From assembly GCA_019638615.1 (NCBI GenBank), contig JAHBTL010000037.1, positions 1 through 64,000 on the forward strand: a DNA stretch of 64,000 bases, in the 5' to 3' direction. Of this stretch, positions 44,758-53,723 are shown one piece after another. The stretch's first letter is position 1; every line of letters starts with the position of its first letter. The translations under genes and the position numbers were made by a program. The notes beneath the pieces were generated by a model, which was given only the letters and a program-made list of their open reading frames with translations, ran no database searches and was not told the DNA's origin. The DNA is from Chitinophagaceae bacterium (GTDB lineage Bacteria > Bacteroidota > Bacteroidia > Chitinophagales > Chitinophagaceae).

Positions 44758-46233
44758 ATGAAACTCATTAATAAGATAAGTATATCGTTTGTTCTCATTC
44801 TATCGGCGATTTCCTGCTCTAAAACGCTGGATGTAGACCCAACCAGTGTAATAACTACCAATTCATTCTGGAAAACCGAAGACGATGCCAAAGGCGCGCT
44901 GGTAGGCATGTATATTGATTTCAGGAATATTGCGGAAGCATTATTTACTACCGGCGATGAAAGAAGTGAAATATACACGGGAGGTGTTTTTGGAGGCGGT
45001 ACCTATACTTTATTTAGTAATGCTATGACGCCCGACGCGCCCGGTCATGCTGATTGGTATGGCTATTACCGTGTAATTAACAGCGCCAACCTGTTGCTGA
45101 AAAATGTGCCCGGTATTGCTTTTAAAAATGAAGCAGCTAAGAACAACATGCTTGCGCAGGCATACGCGATGAGGGCGTATGTATATTTTGCTATGACAAA
45201 AACCTGGGGAGATCTTGTGATTCGTACGGAGCCTACTGAAAGCGCGGATCCGGAAGTAACTCAGAAAGAGAGATCGCCTCAAACAGAAGTGTTCACTCTT
45301 ATTAAAGATGATATTGAAAAATCCCTGCAGCTTTTTTCCGATAATAGCATACCCAGCTTACGCAGCATGTGGTCCAAACCTGCTGTTAACGCGCTTAAAG
45401 CAGATGTGCATTTGTGGACCGCAAGAATGATGAATGGAGGAGATGCGGATTTTACAAAAGCTTTAAATGCATGCACCGAAGTTCAATCGGCAGATGTGCA
45501 GTTGTTACCTGCCTTTAGCGATCTTTTCAAATATACCAACAAGGGAAATAAAGAAACCATCATGAACATTCATTTTGAGGAACTGGAAGGTGGTAACTAT
45601 TTCTGGCATATGTGGATCATCGGATCGGCGGTGCCTGCAAATATCAGCCAGCAGGCAAAAGATTTGTTACTGCCTGTGGGTGGTGGCCAGGGCTTAATGG
45701 TGATGTCGAACCTGGTACGGGAACAATTTACAAAAGAAGATCGCCGCAAAAATGGAACATACTTCGATGTATATACTTTTGACGCCGGCGGAGACAGCAC
45801 CTATTATACCAATGTGTGCTTAAAAGGTACAGGAATTGTTACCAGCGGTAACAGGGTGTTTGCAAGTGATATGATACTGTACCGGTTGGCAGATATATTA
45901 TTGATGAAAGCAGAAGCAAAAAATGGATTGAATATGGATCCATCAGATGAAATAAATGAAGTGCGCAAAAGAGCTTACGGAGATGATTACGGCGACCATG
46001 TATTTGTGAACGGCAGCCAGGAAGACAACTATGATGCTATATTAAAGGAGCGCTTATTTGAATTGGCATATGAAGGAAAAAGATGGTGGGACCTGCTGCG
46101 GTTCAACAAAGCTTTTGAACTGGTCCCCACGCTTCAAACACAAACAGATAAGCAGTATCTGAAGCTTTTCCCTATTGCCAATTCGGTATTAAGCCTTGAG
46201 CCGAAAGTAAAACAAAATCCGGGATATCAATAA
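44758..46233 (+). CDS. RagB/SusD-family nutrient-binding outer membrane lipoprotein
   Basis: This 491-residue lipoprotein has lipobox AISCS (Cys20) and SusD landmarks: DVDPTSVITTNSFWKTEDDAKGALVGMY, AQAYAMRAYVYFAMTKTWGDLVIRTEP, KERLFELAYEGKRWWDLLRFNKAF and the closing LEPKVKQNPGYQ. It forms the surface-exposed lid of the SusC transporter encoded just upstream and binds the incoming ligand. A new TAnnTTTG box (46287) lies between this gene and the first sialidase-like gene, so the downstream part may have extra transcription. Confidence 0.95.
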   Translation: MKLINKISISFVLILSAISCSKTLDVDPTSVITTNSFWKTEDDAKGALVGMYIDFRNIAEALFTTGDERSEIYTGGVFGGGTYTLFSNAMTPDAPGHADWYGYYRVINSANLLLKNVPGIAFKNEAAKNNMLAQAYAMRAYVYFAMTKTWGDLVIRTEPTESADPEVTQKERSPQTEVFTLIKDDIEKSLQLFSDNSIPSLRSMWSKPAVNALKADVHLWTARMMNGGDADFTKALNACTEVQSADVQLLPAFSDLFKYTNKGNKETIMNIHFEELEGGNYFWHMWIIGSAVPANISQQAKDLLLPVGGGQGLMVMSNLVREQFTKEDRRKNGTYFDVYTFDAGGDSTYYTNVCLKGTGIVTSGNRVFASDMILYRLADILLMKAEAKNGLNMDPSDEINEVRKRAYGDDYGDHVFVNGSQEDNYDAILKERLFELAYEGKRWWDLLRFNKAFELVPTLQTQTDKQYLKLFPIANSVLSLEPKVKQNPGYQ

Positions 46234-46286
46234 ATGCAAAATGAACGATCGGGATTGTTAACGGGATACTGCACAGGTATATAAGA

Positions 46287-46294
46287 TATCTTTG
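46287..46294 (+). promoter_or_regulatory. Bacteroidota -7 box (TATCTTTG)
   Basis: An exact TAnnTTTG match 28 nt before the ATG at 46322 and 54 nt after the SusD stop. It could serve an internal promoter for the sialidase-like genes. The 15-mer activator box is absent here. Confidence 0.5.
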
Positions 46295-46321
46295 ATCTAT
46301 CTTAATAACTCAATTGGCAAT

Positions 46322-47422
46322 ATGCGCTTTTATTTACTGGTAGTTGTAACGCTGTTCAGCATACATTCCGTATTGGCAAAGCAGGCTGACACTGTGGTAG
46401 TGCTTAAACGCTATGTTTCTATTGATAATGTTTGTGCATGGCCCAATCTTACAACTTTAAACGACGGGACACAGATCGTCAGTATTTTTAATAAACCCAG
46501 TCACGGCAGAATGCAGGGTGATGTGGAGTGCTGGGCAAGTACGGACGGGGGAAGATTCTGGACGAAAAGAGGAACACCGATGCCCCATAAACCCATGACC
46601 AATCGGATGAATGTTGCTGCAGGGCTCGCGGCAAACGGCGATATGGTTGTGATTGCATCGGGATGGTCGTTAAAAGAATCCGGGAAGAATGATGGTTTAT
46701 TTAACCTCACCGATATTATACCTGCATGGGTATCGCGGTCAAAAGATGGCGGTAAAACATGGGTGGTCAATGAAAATGCTTTTCCTGCAACAGAGCCCGG
46801 GTTTAGCAGTTACATACCTTTTGGAGATATACTGAAAGCCAATGACGGCAGTCTGCGTGTGCTGGCATATAACCAGTCCAATGATAAAGCGATCAACACG
46901 GTTTCGATGTTTCGGAGTACGGATGATGGTAAAACCTGGAAATGGTTTTCACGCATCAGTGATGCAAAAGATGCCACGGCTTTTTCCAAAGGTCATAATG
47001 AAACGGCTTTTTTTCATACAGGCAATGGGAAATGGATAGCGGCTGCAAGACGCTGGAAAGAAGGACAGGCAATGGATCTGTTCAGCAGCGAAGATGATGG
47101 TAAAACCTGGAAAATGGCGGGTCCGCTTACGGAAGGCAATCAGCACCCGGGGCACATCACACGTTTAAAGAACGGAGATTTGTTATTGACATTCGGGAAC
47201 AGGAAAACGGGTTTGAATGGCGTTGCAATAAAAACCAGTAAGGACAATGGCAAAATATGGAGCGATACGCAGCTTATTATAAGCGATTTGACATCCTTCG
47301 ATTGTGGATATCCGGCCAGTGTACAGTTGGAGGATGGAAGCATCATGACTGTTTATTATGCTAACGCGAATGCTGTTCATCAACGCTATCATATGGGGAC
47401 TGTGGTGTGGCGTTATAAATAA
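46322..47422 (+). CDS. Secreted sialidase-superfamily (BNR/Asp-box) hydrolase 1
   Basis: From ATG 46322 the protein has 366 residues and a signal peptide (FYLLVVVTLFSIHSVLA). Five Asp-box motifs are visible: STDGGRFW, SKDGGKTW, STDDGKTW, SEDDGKTW and SKDNGKIW, at spacings expected for a six-bladed sialidase propeller. The last blade reads CGYPASVQLEDGSIMTVYYANAN, with the acidic and tyrosine residues typical near the active site. The family includes exo-sialidases (GH33) but also other hydrolases with the same fold. The FRIP arginine motif is not obvious, so true sialidase activity is uncertain. It is periplasmic or surface-located and follows the SusC/SusD pair. Confidence 0.85.
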   Translation: MRFYLLVVVTLFSIHSVLAKQADTVVVLKRYVSIDNVCAWPNLTTLNDGTQIVSIFNKPSHGRMQGDVECWASTDGGRFWTKRGTPMPHKPMTNRMNVAAGLAANGDMVVIASGWSLKESGKNDGLFNLTDIIPAWVSRSKDGGKTWVVNENAFPATEPGFSSYIPFGDILKANDGSLRVLAYNQSNDKAINTVSMFRSTDDGKTWKWFSRISDAKDATAFSKGHNETAFFHTGNGKWIAAARRWKEGQAMDLFSSEDDGKTWKMAGPLTEGNQHPGHITRLKNGDLLLTFGNRKTGLNGVAIKTSKDNGKIWSDTQLIISDLTSFDCGYPASVQLEDGSIMTVYYANANAVHQRYHMGTVVWRYK

Positions 47423-47427
47423 TTGCT

Positions 47428-47479
47428 GTACGAAGTCTCTGACTTCGTACTCAATATGTTCTTACGGGACTTTGTCCCG
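47428..47479. repeat. Two adjacent perfect hairpins between sialidase-like genes
   Basis: Hairpin one pairs GTACGAAGTC (47428-47437) with GACTTCGTAC (47441-47450) around TCT. Hairpin two pairs CGGGAC with GTCCCG (47465-47479) around TTT and is followed by seven A. Together they fill the 71-nt gap. They may damp transcription into the next gene or stabilise the upstream mRNA end. Confidence 0.7.
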
Positions 47480-47493
47480 GAAAAAAATGCAAT

Positions 47494-48531
47494 ATGAAAA
47501 AAATATGCTTTTATTTTCTTTTTTTGCTGCTTGCTTTTTTACATGTCAACGCAAAGCATGATAGCAGAAAAGATTCAATTATCATAACCAAAGTATGGGA
47601 TAAGGCTCCTCACAACGCGTTCCCTGACCTGTTTCAGCATAAAAAATATTTTTATGCAACTTTCAGGGAAAGTACCAGTCACGTAGGCAATGAAAACGAT
47701 GGTAAGGTAAGGGTGGTACGATCTAAAGATCTGAAAAAGTGGGAAACCGTTACACAATTCCATCTTCCCGGAATTGATATAAGAGAAGCGCGTTTGTCTG
47801 CAATGCCGGACGGACGTATGCTGGTAACCGTTGCTGCCGGGGTATGGAAGGATAATCAATACCTGTCGCTTGAACCCTATGTTTCTTATTCCGATAGATC
47901 CGGCAATACATTTACAGCACTTGAAAAAGCGGAGATTGATCCCGTAATAAAAAGAGAGCTGGACTGGATATGGCGCGTTACCTGGCACAACGGTACAGGG
48001 TATGGAGTGATGTATCAAACCTACCCGGGGCACAGGGGCGGTGAGTGGAAGGCTCATCTCCTTAAAACTACCGACGGGAAAAAATATGAGCAGGTTGTAG
48101 AATTGCCTGTTGACGGTAATCCTAATGAATGCACGATCCGCTTCGACAAAGCCGGTAAAATGTATATATTGATCCGTCGCGAAAGCAAGGATAAGATGGG
48201 TGTAATGGCAACCGCTGATTATCCCTATAAGGGCTTTTCATTCCAACCTTTAAAATGGCGACTCGGAGGCCCTAATTTTATTTTCCTGAACGATCATGAG
48301 CTGATAATCGGCTCAAGATTTCATGAAGAAAAAACCTGCACTGCTTTATTTCTTACCGATTTACAAGGGAATGCAAAGAAGATCATTCGTTTGCCGAGCA
48401 ATGGAGATTCCAGCTACCCCGGCCTGGTGATTTATAAGAAAAAGCTTTGGGCATTGTACTATTCCAGCCACGAGGGAAAAACCTCTATATATATGGCCGA
48501 AGTTCCGTTGAGTGAATTTGGACATACTTAA
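47494..48531 (+). CDS. Secreted sialidase-like protein 2 (paralogue of 49779-50837)
   Basis: This 345-residue protein has a signal peptide (FYFLFLLLAFLHVNA). The fold is sialidase-like, with KVWDKAPHNAFPDLFQHKKYFYATFRES, a partial Asp-box SKDLKKW and DWIWRVTWHNGTGYGVMYQ. GGPNFIFLNDHELIIGSR and LYKKKLW..YYSSHEGKTSIYMAEVP-type blades follow. FRES in place of FRIP and the weak Asp boxes make classical sialidase activity doubtful. It is closely similar over its whole length to the gene two places downstream; the intervening gene is a different sialidase-like protein, so the order is A-B-A'. Located in the periplasm. Substrate unknown. Confidence 0.8.
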   Translation: MKKICFYFLFLLLAFLHVNAKHDSRKDSIIITKVWDKAPHNAFPDLFQHKKYFYATFRESTSHVGNENDGKVRVVRSKDLKKWETVTQFHLPGIDIREARLSAMPDGRMLVTVAAGVWKDNQYLSLEPYVSYSDRSGNTFTALEKAEIDPVIKRELDWIWRVTWHNGTGYGVMYQTYPGHRGGEWKAHLLKTTDGKKYEQVVELPVDGNPNECTIRFDKAGKMYILIRRESKDKMGVMATADYPYKGFSFQPLKWRLGGPNFIFLNDHELIIGSRFHEEKTCTALFLTDLQGNAKKIIRLPSNGDSSYPGLVIYKKKLWALYYSSHEGKTSIYMAEVPLSEFGHT

Positions 48532-48553
48532 GTAATTTCAGGAAACAGCAATT

Positions 48554-49750
48554 ATGTTAGAAATGAGTATGAAAATGAAAAAAAATAAACCAGTATTATT
48601 TTTTGCCGCCTCACTGTTACTGTCTTTTTTTATAACAGCCGGCTTTGCCGCGCAGGACAGTATTCCCGGTGTAAAAAAGATTAAGGATGTACTGATCTAT
48701 CACGATACTGCATTTTACAGTTCATTTCCGTCTGTAGTAAAAAAGCCGGATGGAGAACTGTTGGTGGCTTTCAGGAGAGCGCCCAACAGAATGATATTTG
48801 GTGAATCAGGAAACAACCATGTAGATCATAACAGTTACCTGGTTTCAGTGCGTTCTACAGACGGGGAAAGCTGGACAAAGTATCCCGAGCTGATCTACGC
48901 GCATACATTTGGCGGATCACAGGATCCGTGTATGCTGCAGTTGAAAGATGGTACATTGTTGTGCACCAGCTATGGCTGGCAACAAGTGAGGGAGAGCGGC
49001 GTTCCTAATTTGAAAAAACCATATTTTGAAGCAGGGGGAGGTTATATATTTTTAGGCGGTTACCTTGTAAGGTCGTTTGACGGAGGCAGGTCGTGGCAGG
49101 GGCCCTATTACCCGCCTCATATAAAACCTGAGATACATTACAACGCCTACGGGCAAAAAGTACCTGCTTATAACCGCGGCGCCTTATACGAGGCAAAAGA
49201 TGGCAGGATATTGTGGATCGTAGCGGCATTTGACAGCGTTAAAAAGTCATCCAATCATTTACTGACGTCTAAGGATAAGGGCTTAACCTGGGAATATACC
49301 GGTGAAGTGGCTAAGGATCCCAAAGTATTATTCAACGAAGCATCGGTATATGAAACGCCTAAAGGTGATATTATCGGGTTCCTGCGTACTGCTAATTTTG
49401 ATGATCAGGCAGTGATCGCACGTTCAAAAGATGGAGGTAAAACTTTTAAATGGCAATCAATGGGCTTCCAGGGGCATCCTTTAAACGCTTTGCGTTTGCC
49501 CGATAACCGTGTATTGCTTACCTATGGGTACAGGCATCAGCCATTTGGTATACGTGCCCGTATTTTAAATGCCGAATGTACCGATTTTAAGACAGCGCCC
49601 GAAATAGTATTAAGGACGGATGGAGGCAACGGTGATATCGGGTATACGTGGCCGGTACAACTGGATAACAGCAGGGTGCTGATAGTATATTATTTCAATA
49701 AGGAAAATGGTATAAGGCATATTGCCGGAACCATCATAGAAATTAAGTAA
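48554..49750 (+). CDS. Secreted sialidase-superfamily (Asp-box) hydrolase 3
   Basis: Up to 398 residues with a signal peptide (LLLSFFITAGFAAQ). Four in-frame ATG codons lie at 48554, 48563, 48569 and 48575, and any may be used. Asp boxes STDGESW, SFDGGRSW, SKDKGLTW and SKDGGKTF are present. An early FRRAPNR may be the active-site arginine region. The last blade NGDIGYTWPVQLDNSRVLIVYYFNKENGIRHIAGT is shared with the fragment at 57587. It is of a different subgroup from its two neighbours. Periplasmic; probably cleaves a terminal acidic sugar or related unit, but the specificity is open. Confidence 0.85.
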   Translation: MLEMSMKMKKNKPVLFFAASLLLSFFITAGFAAQDSIPGVKKIKDVLIYHDTAFYSSFPSVVKKPDGELLVAFRRAPNRMIFGESGNNHVDHNSYLVSVRSTDGESWTKYPELIYAHTFGGSQDPCMLQLKDGTLLCTSYGWQQVRESGVPNLKKPYFEAGGGYIFLGGYLVRSFDGGRSWQGPYYPPHIKPEIHYNAYGQKVPAYNRGALYEAKDGRILWIVAAFDSVKKSSNHLLTSKDKGLTWEYTGEVAKDPKVLFNEASVYETPKGDIIGFLRTANFDDQAVIARSKDGGKTFKWQSMGFQGHPLNALRLPDNRVLLTYGYRHQPFGIRARILNAECTDFKTAPEIVLRTDGGNGDIGYTWPVQLDNSRVLIVYYFNKENGIRHIAGTIIEIK

Positions 49751-49778
49751 AAGGAGCTGATTAACCCCTGGCATTATC

Positions 49779-50837
49779 ATGAAAAGGTATTGTATAGCTT
49801 TTATTATGCTTTTTGCTTGTGTGGCAGCTAAAGCAGAAACCGTTCAGGTCAAAGATTCTATACAAATAGCAAAGATTTGGGATGCCGGAGCGCACAATGC
49901 ATTTACTGATTTAATTCGTTTTAAAAACCGCTTTTATTGTTCTTTCAGGGAGGGGGCAGGGCACTCAGGCGGAAATGGCAAGAACGGGAAGGTGCGGATT
50001 CTCACTTCAAAGAATGGGAAGAAATGGGAGAGTATTGCTTTGCTTGAAACAGAGGGTGTTGATCTTCGTGATCCCAAGCTGTCTGTTACACCGGATAATA
50101 GAATGATGGTGATCATGGCCGGTGTTACTTTTGATAAAACTAATTTCCTGGAGCAATTGTATCCTATGGTATCTTTCTCCAATCAATCCGGTAAAGCGTT
50201 TTCATTACCGACAAAGTCAATTGTTGATCCGGCTATATCTCCCTCCAGGGATTGGATATGGCGGGTTGCCTGGCACAAGGGTATCGGTTATGGTATCAAT
50301 TACCAGCTTAAAGAGAATGCGCGGGATCGTTCATCCTTAAAAAGAGATGCCTGGCTGGTTTATTTGATGAGAACAACAGATGGTAAGCATTTTGAAAAAG
50401 TCTCTCAGTTGGATATACCTGATCTGCCAAATGAAGCTACAGTGCGGTTCGATGATAACGACAACGCGTATGTGCTGGTAAGAAAAGAAGCGGGGGATAA
50501 AATGGGTGTACTTGCTAAAAGCGGATTTCCATATAACAATTGGGAATATCACGATATAGATTTCAGGTTGGGTGGGCCTAACTTTATATTCTTTGGCAAC
50601 AATAAGCTGATCGTCGGAACGCGCCTGTATGAGGCGGTAACATCAACCGGCATTTTACTCACGGATCTTAACGGCAGGGTTTTAAAAACAATTAAGCTGA
50701 AGGGGAGTGGTGATACCAGTTACCCCGGCATGTTAATATACAAAAAGAAGCTATGGGTTTCTTATTATTCAAGCCATGAAGCAAAAACGAGTATTTACAT
50801 GGCGCAGATACCAATGAGCGAGTTAGAGACATTATAG
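49779..50837 (+). CDS. Secreted sialidase-like protein 4 (paralogue of 47494-48531)
   Basis: This 352-residue protein has a signal peptide (YCIAFIMLFACVAAKA). It aligns end to end with the protein at 47494: KIWDAGAHNAFTDLIRFKNRFYCSFREG, DWIWRVAWHKGIGYGINYQ, RLGGPNFIFFGNNKLIVGTR and SYYSSHEAKTSIYMAQIP. Catalytic assignment is uncertain for the same reasons (FREG for FRIP, incomplete Asp boxes). The pair probably arose by duplication and has since diverged, perhaps to handle two linkage types. The DapA-like lyase gene starts 22 nt downstream. Confidence 0.8.
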   Translation: MKRYCIAFIMLFACVAAKAETVQVKDSIQIAKIWDAGAHNAFTDLIRFKNRFYCSFREGAGHSGGNGKNGKVRILTSKNGKKWESIALLETEGVDLRDPKLSVTPDNRMMVIMAGVTFDKTNFLEQLYPMVSFSNQSGKAFSLPTKSIVDPAISPSRDWIWRVAWHKGIGYGINYQLKENARDRSSLKRDAWLVYLMRTTDGKHFEKVSQLDIPDLPNEATVRFDDNDNAYVLVRKEAGDKMGVLAKSGFPYNNWEYHDIDFRLGGPNFIFFGNNKLIVGTRLYEAVTSTGILLTDLNGRVLKTIKLKGSGDTSYPGMLIYKKKLWVSYYSSHEAKTSIYMAQIPMSELETL

Positions 50838-50859
50838 ATAACTTTAGTAAAGAGCGTTG

Positions 50860-51795
50860 ATGGAAGTATTATCTGTTGATAGTCTGAAAGGTACCTGGGG
50901 TACTATACTATTGTCGGTTAACGCTGATAACAGCATTGACTACGGATGTCTCGAACAACAGCTCGATTTTCTTTGTAGCTCCGGTATCAGCGGAATTTAT
51001 TCTAACGGAACTGCAGGAGAGTTTTTTAATCAGACAGAGCAGGAGTTTGACGGGATACAATTATTGATGGCTGAAAAATGCAGGGGAAACAATATTCCGT
51101 TCCAGGTAGGCGGTTGTCACATGAGCCCTGTTGTTTCCATGGAAAGGATCAAAAGAAGCAGGCCTCTGTATCCCGGGGCATTCCAGGTGATTTTTCCTGA
51201 CTGGTTACCCCTGACTTCCGAAGAGCAGATCGTATTTTTAAAAGAAGCATCGCAGGTAGCTGATCCTGTTCCCCTGGTATTATACAATCCCGGGCATTCC
51301 AAAACGGTATTGCAGCCTAAAGATTTTTCCGTATTGCAACGTGAAGTATCTTCATTAATAGGAATAAAAGTAGCAGCCAAAGGCGATGATTGGTTGGAGG
51401 CAATGAAAGTGCATGGCGAAGGCTTATCCGTATTTATACAGGGGCACAGGCTGGCGTCGGGAATGAAAGCAGGCATTGCAAAAGGGTCTTATTCAAATAT
51501 TGCTTGTTTTAACCCCGTTGGAGCCATGGCCTGGTACAGCCTGATGCTGGAGGATATAGAGGAAGCATTGTTGATAGAGAAAAAGATAGCGGCATTTTTC
51601 GAAACCTGTATATTCCCTTTTGCCAAAGCAGGATATTCAGACCCGGCGCTGGATAAATTACTGGCTTTTGCGGGCGGATGGAGCCAGGTAGGGACCCGCC
51701 TGCGGTTTCCTTATAAATGGGTGAGCGAAGCCGATGCGGTGAGCGTAAGGCGGCAGGCTAAAAAAATGCTTCCGGAATTGATAACACATTTTTAA
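50860..51795 (+). CDS. DHDPS/N-acetylneuraminate-lyase superfamily aldolase
   Basis: This 311-residue class I aldolase of the DapA/NanA superfamily has the modified GTTGE motif NGTAGEF, the conserved tyrosine in LYNPGH (about Y142) and the Schiff-base lysine in GIKVA (about K170). ATG 50860 is chosen over the adjacent TTG. Superfamily members cleave or form keto-acids to give pyruvate plus an aldehyde, or act as dehydratases. Near many sialidase-fold genes an N-acetylneuraminate-lyase-like role is tempting. However, NanA-specific motifs are not evident and no nanE or nanK gene is in the window. Cytoplasmic. The PhyH dioxygenase follows after 10 nt. Confidence 0.9.
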   Translation: MEVLSVDSLKGTWGTILLSVNADNSIDYGCLEQQLDFLCSSGISGIYSNGTAGEFFNQTEQEFDGIQLLMAEKCRGNNIPFQVGGCHMSPVVSMERIKRSRPLYPGAFQVIFPDWLPLTSEEQIVFLKEASQVADPVPLVLYNPGHSKTVLQPKDFSVLQREVSSLIGIKVAAKGDDWLEAMKVHGEGLSVFIQGHRLASGMKAGIAKGSYSNIACFNPVGAMAWYSLMLEDIEEALLIEKKIAAFFETCIFPFAKAGYSDPALDKLLAFAGGWSQVGTRLRFPYKWVSEADAVSVRRQAKKMLPELITHF

Positions 51796-51805
51796 AACAT
51801 AGTAT

Positions 51806-52561
51806 ATGGATAAGCAATATTTGAAATCCCTTAAATCCTCTTTTGATAAAGACGGGTATGTATTTCTGCCGGGCTTTCTTTCATATGAAGAAGTGAAAAC
51901 ACTGAATGAAAATGTGCGCCGGTTCATTACAGAAAAAATATCATCCATGCCGGCTAATCACTTCTTTTACGAAGATAAAAACGATATTGCTACCCTGAAG
52001 CAAATGCAGGATCTTGAAAAGTATGATCCGTATTTTAAAACGCTGGCGGTAGACAGTAAGTTCGAAACCATCGCTAAGGCCTTGCTGGATGAAGCTGTTG
52101 TTTGTAAAACAGTGGAGTATTTTAATAAGCCGCCAAAAATAGGTAAAGCAACACCGCCTCACCAGGATGGTTACTATTTTATGCTTAAACCCCAGCAGGC
52201 AGTAACAATGTGGATAGCGCTGGAAAAAGTAGACGAAGAAAACGGCTGTGTAAAATATGTAAAGGGCTCCCATCTCAAAGGTATGCGCAAGCATGGACGC
52301 ACTACCACACTCGGTTTTTCACAACAGATCGTTGATTTCGGAACGCTGGAAGATATGAGAGATGAAGTCGCTTTTCCTGCTAAGCCAGGTGACCTGCTGG
52401 TGCATCACTCACTCACTATTCACAGGGCGGGCGCTAATACAACAGCCGACAGAACAAGAAAAGCGATGGGATTGATTTATTGGGGAGAATCGGCAAAAGA
52501 AGATAAGGAGGCAAAGGAAAGATACATGGAGCAGTTGGCAAAGGAAAGGGAAAAAGTGTAA
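51806..52561 (+). CDS. Phytanoyl-CoA dioxygenase (PhyH)-family Fe(II)/2-oxoglutarate enzyme
   Basis: This 251-residue jelly-roll dioxygenase has the facial triad HQD (H119 and D121 in TPPHQDGYYF) and H206 (LTIHRAGAN), with the 2-oxoglutarate-binding arginine soon after (ADRTRKAM). It also has the family motif WIALEKVDEENGCVKYVKGSH. Members hydroxylate lipids, small metabolites or amino-sugar-like compounds using O2, iron and 2-oxoglutarate. No signal peptide, so cytoplasmic. It sits between the DapA-like aldolase and the HEAT-like lipoprotein, so it could oxidise the same intermediate. An intergenic repeat block follows its stop. Confidence 0.93.
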   Translation: MDKQYLKSLKSSFDKDGYVFLPGFLSYEEVKTLNENVRRFITEKISSMPANHFFYEDKNDIATLKQMQDLEKYDPYFKTLAVDSKFETIAKALLDEAVVCKTVEYFNKPPKIGKATPPHQDGYYFMLKPQQAVTMWIALEKVDEENGCVKYVKGSHLKGMRKHGRTTTLGFSQQIVDFGTLEDMRDEVAFPAKPGDLLVHHSLTIHRAGANTTADRTRKAMGLIYWGESAKEDKEAKERYMEQLAKEREKV

Positions 52562-52569
52562 TGCGATGA

Positions 52570-52738
52570 GCGGTGGGCTATCAGCTTTCAGCCATCATCG
52601 ATTCGTTTATAGTTTATGGTTTTTTGTTTATAGTTGAGAACCCCACTAACTATAAACCACAAACCCGAACCTGCAACAGCCATCAAATCTCAAATTTTAG
52701 ATCTCAAATCCCTCTTCTCCCTGCAACATATATATATA
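52570..52738. repeat. Intergenic repeat block, inverted partner of 20476-20880
   Basis: The modules GCTATCAGCTTTCAGCC, GTTTATAGTTTATGG, ACTATAAACCACAAACCCG and ATCAAATCTCAAATTTTAG lie between two same-strand genes. The 34 nt at 52605-52638 are the exact reverse complement of 20569-20602, with further similarity on the CCCGAACCTGCAAC side. It ends in an ATATATAT run just before the lipoprotein gene. Confidence 0.75.
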
Positions 52739-52742
52739 TGCT

Positions 52743-53720
52743 ATGAAATTTTTATTAAAAATATTTTTAACCGTGTTGCTGATGAGCGCGTGTCATTCAA
52801 TAGAAGATCAAACAAAAGATCAGTCAGTTGAGTTAAAGGAAGAAGCTGTTAATACCCTGAGAAAGGTTTTACATGAACAACAGGAATGGGTAAAAGTACA
52901 TGCTGCGGAGTTTTTAATTTGGACGGGGAATGATCAGGATGTTAAAAGTGTTTTTTTGAAAGAGCTTGAACAGTATGCAGGAAAACCCCAGTACCGTATT
53001 GGTATCTGGCGGGTATTAAGCCAGCTTGGCTTAGGCGATGAAGCTGCGCGGTATAAAACACAAATTGCAAACGCTTTTTTAGATACGGCAGGTAAAGACA
53101 GGATTCATGCAGCAGAAACATTGGGTAAGCTAAAGGTATCACCTTTTGCAATGGATGAGGGAAAAACAATAGCGGCACTAAACAGCGAAGTAGAGGCCTT
53201 ACAGGCGTATACAAATTGGGCAATTGCATATACCGATGACAATAGTATGGCTAAAGCGCGGTCATACTTTTTAAGCAATATTGCCAATCCCGGAGCAGAC
53301 ATAGTGTTGAGAAAAATATCTGCCTATGTGTTGCGCTATATCGGCGGCGTTGACGGAACAGCATGGAATACATTGGCTGATGACGCATTAAATATGAATG
53401 AAGACGCTGACGGAAGAATTAATTTTTTGACGACTGCTGTGATATTGGCGGGGGAACAGAATGTCAGAACGGGAAAATATCAGCAGTTGCGCAATGTGCT
53501 GCTTGCAAATGCAGAAACTAATTCAAAGGCCGTGAGAATAGAAATAGCCAATGCCCTGGTGATAAAAGGAACTGAAGCTGATCTGTCTTTGCTACAGCAA
53601 TGGCTAAGAAATGAATCGCCCATTGGAGTTGCTGCAGATGATGCGGATGTGCAGGCTTCTGCCGCCTACGCGATTTTAAAAATTTGTGAAAGAGCGCCTG
53701 TTAATAACCAACCGGAATGA
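52743..53720 (+). CDS. HEAT-like repeat lipoprotein
   Basis: This 325-residue lipoprotein has lipobox LLMSAC (Cys17). The mature part is almost all helical with HEAT-like units, for example QQEWVKVHAAEFLIWTG, YRIGIWRVLSQLG, DRIHAAETLGKL, DIVLRKISAYVLRYIGG and KAVRIEIANALVIKG. HEAT-like proteins are scaffolds; no catalytic motif is visible. It could organise periplasmic hydrolases on the membrane (inference). Its stop is 3 nt from the start of the amidohydrolase-aminotransferase fusion, so the two are co-transcribed and probably coupled, although one is exported and the other cytoplasmic. Confidence 0.75.
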   Translation: MKFLLKIFLTVLLMSACHSIEDQTKDQSVELKEEAVNTLRKVLHEQQEWVKVHAAEFLIWTGNDQDVKSVFLKELEQYAGKPQYRIGIWRVLSQLGLGDEAARYKTQIANAFLDTAGKDRIHAAETLGKLKVSPFAMDEGKTIAALNSEVEALQAYTNWAIAYTDDNSMAKARSYFLSNIANPGADIVLRKISAYVLRYIGGVDGTAWNTLADDALNMNEDADGRINFLTTAVILAGEQNVRTGKYQQLRNVLLANAETNSKAVRIEIANALVIKGTEADLSLLQQWLRNESPIGVAADDADVQASAAYAILKICERAPVNNQPE

Positions 53721-53723
53721 GCT

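Noticed and set aside
46322-51795. A standard sialic acid catabolic (nan) operon
   Set aside because: The sialidase-fold genes and the DapA-like lyase are suggestive, but no N-acetylmannosamine kinase, epimerase or glucosamine-6-phosphate deaminase gene is present, and sialidase active-site motifs are not clear.
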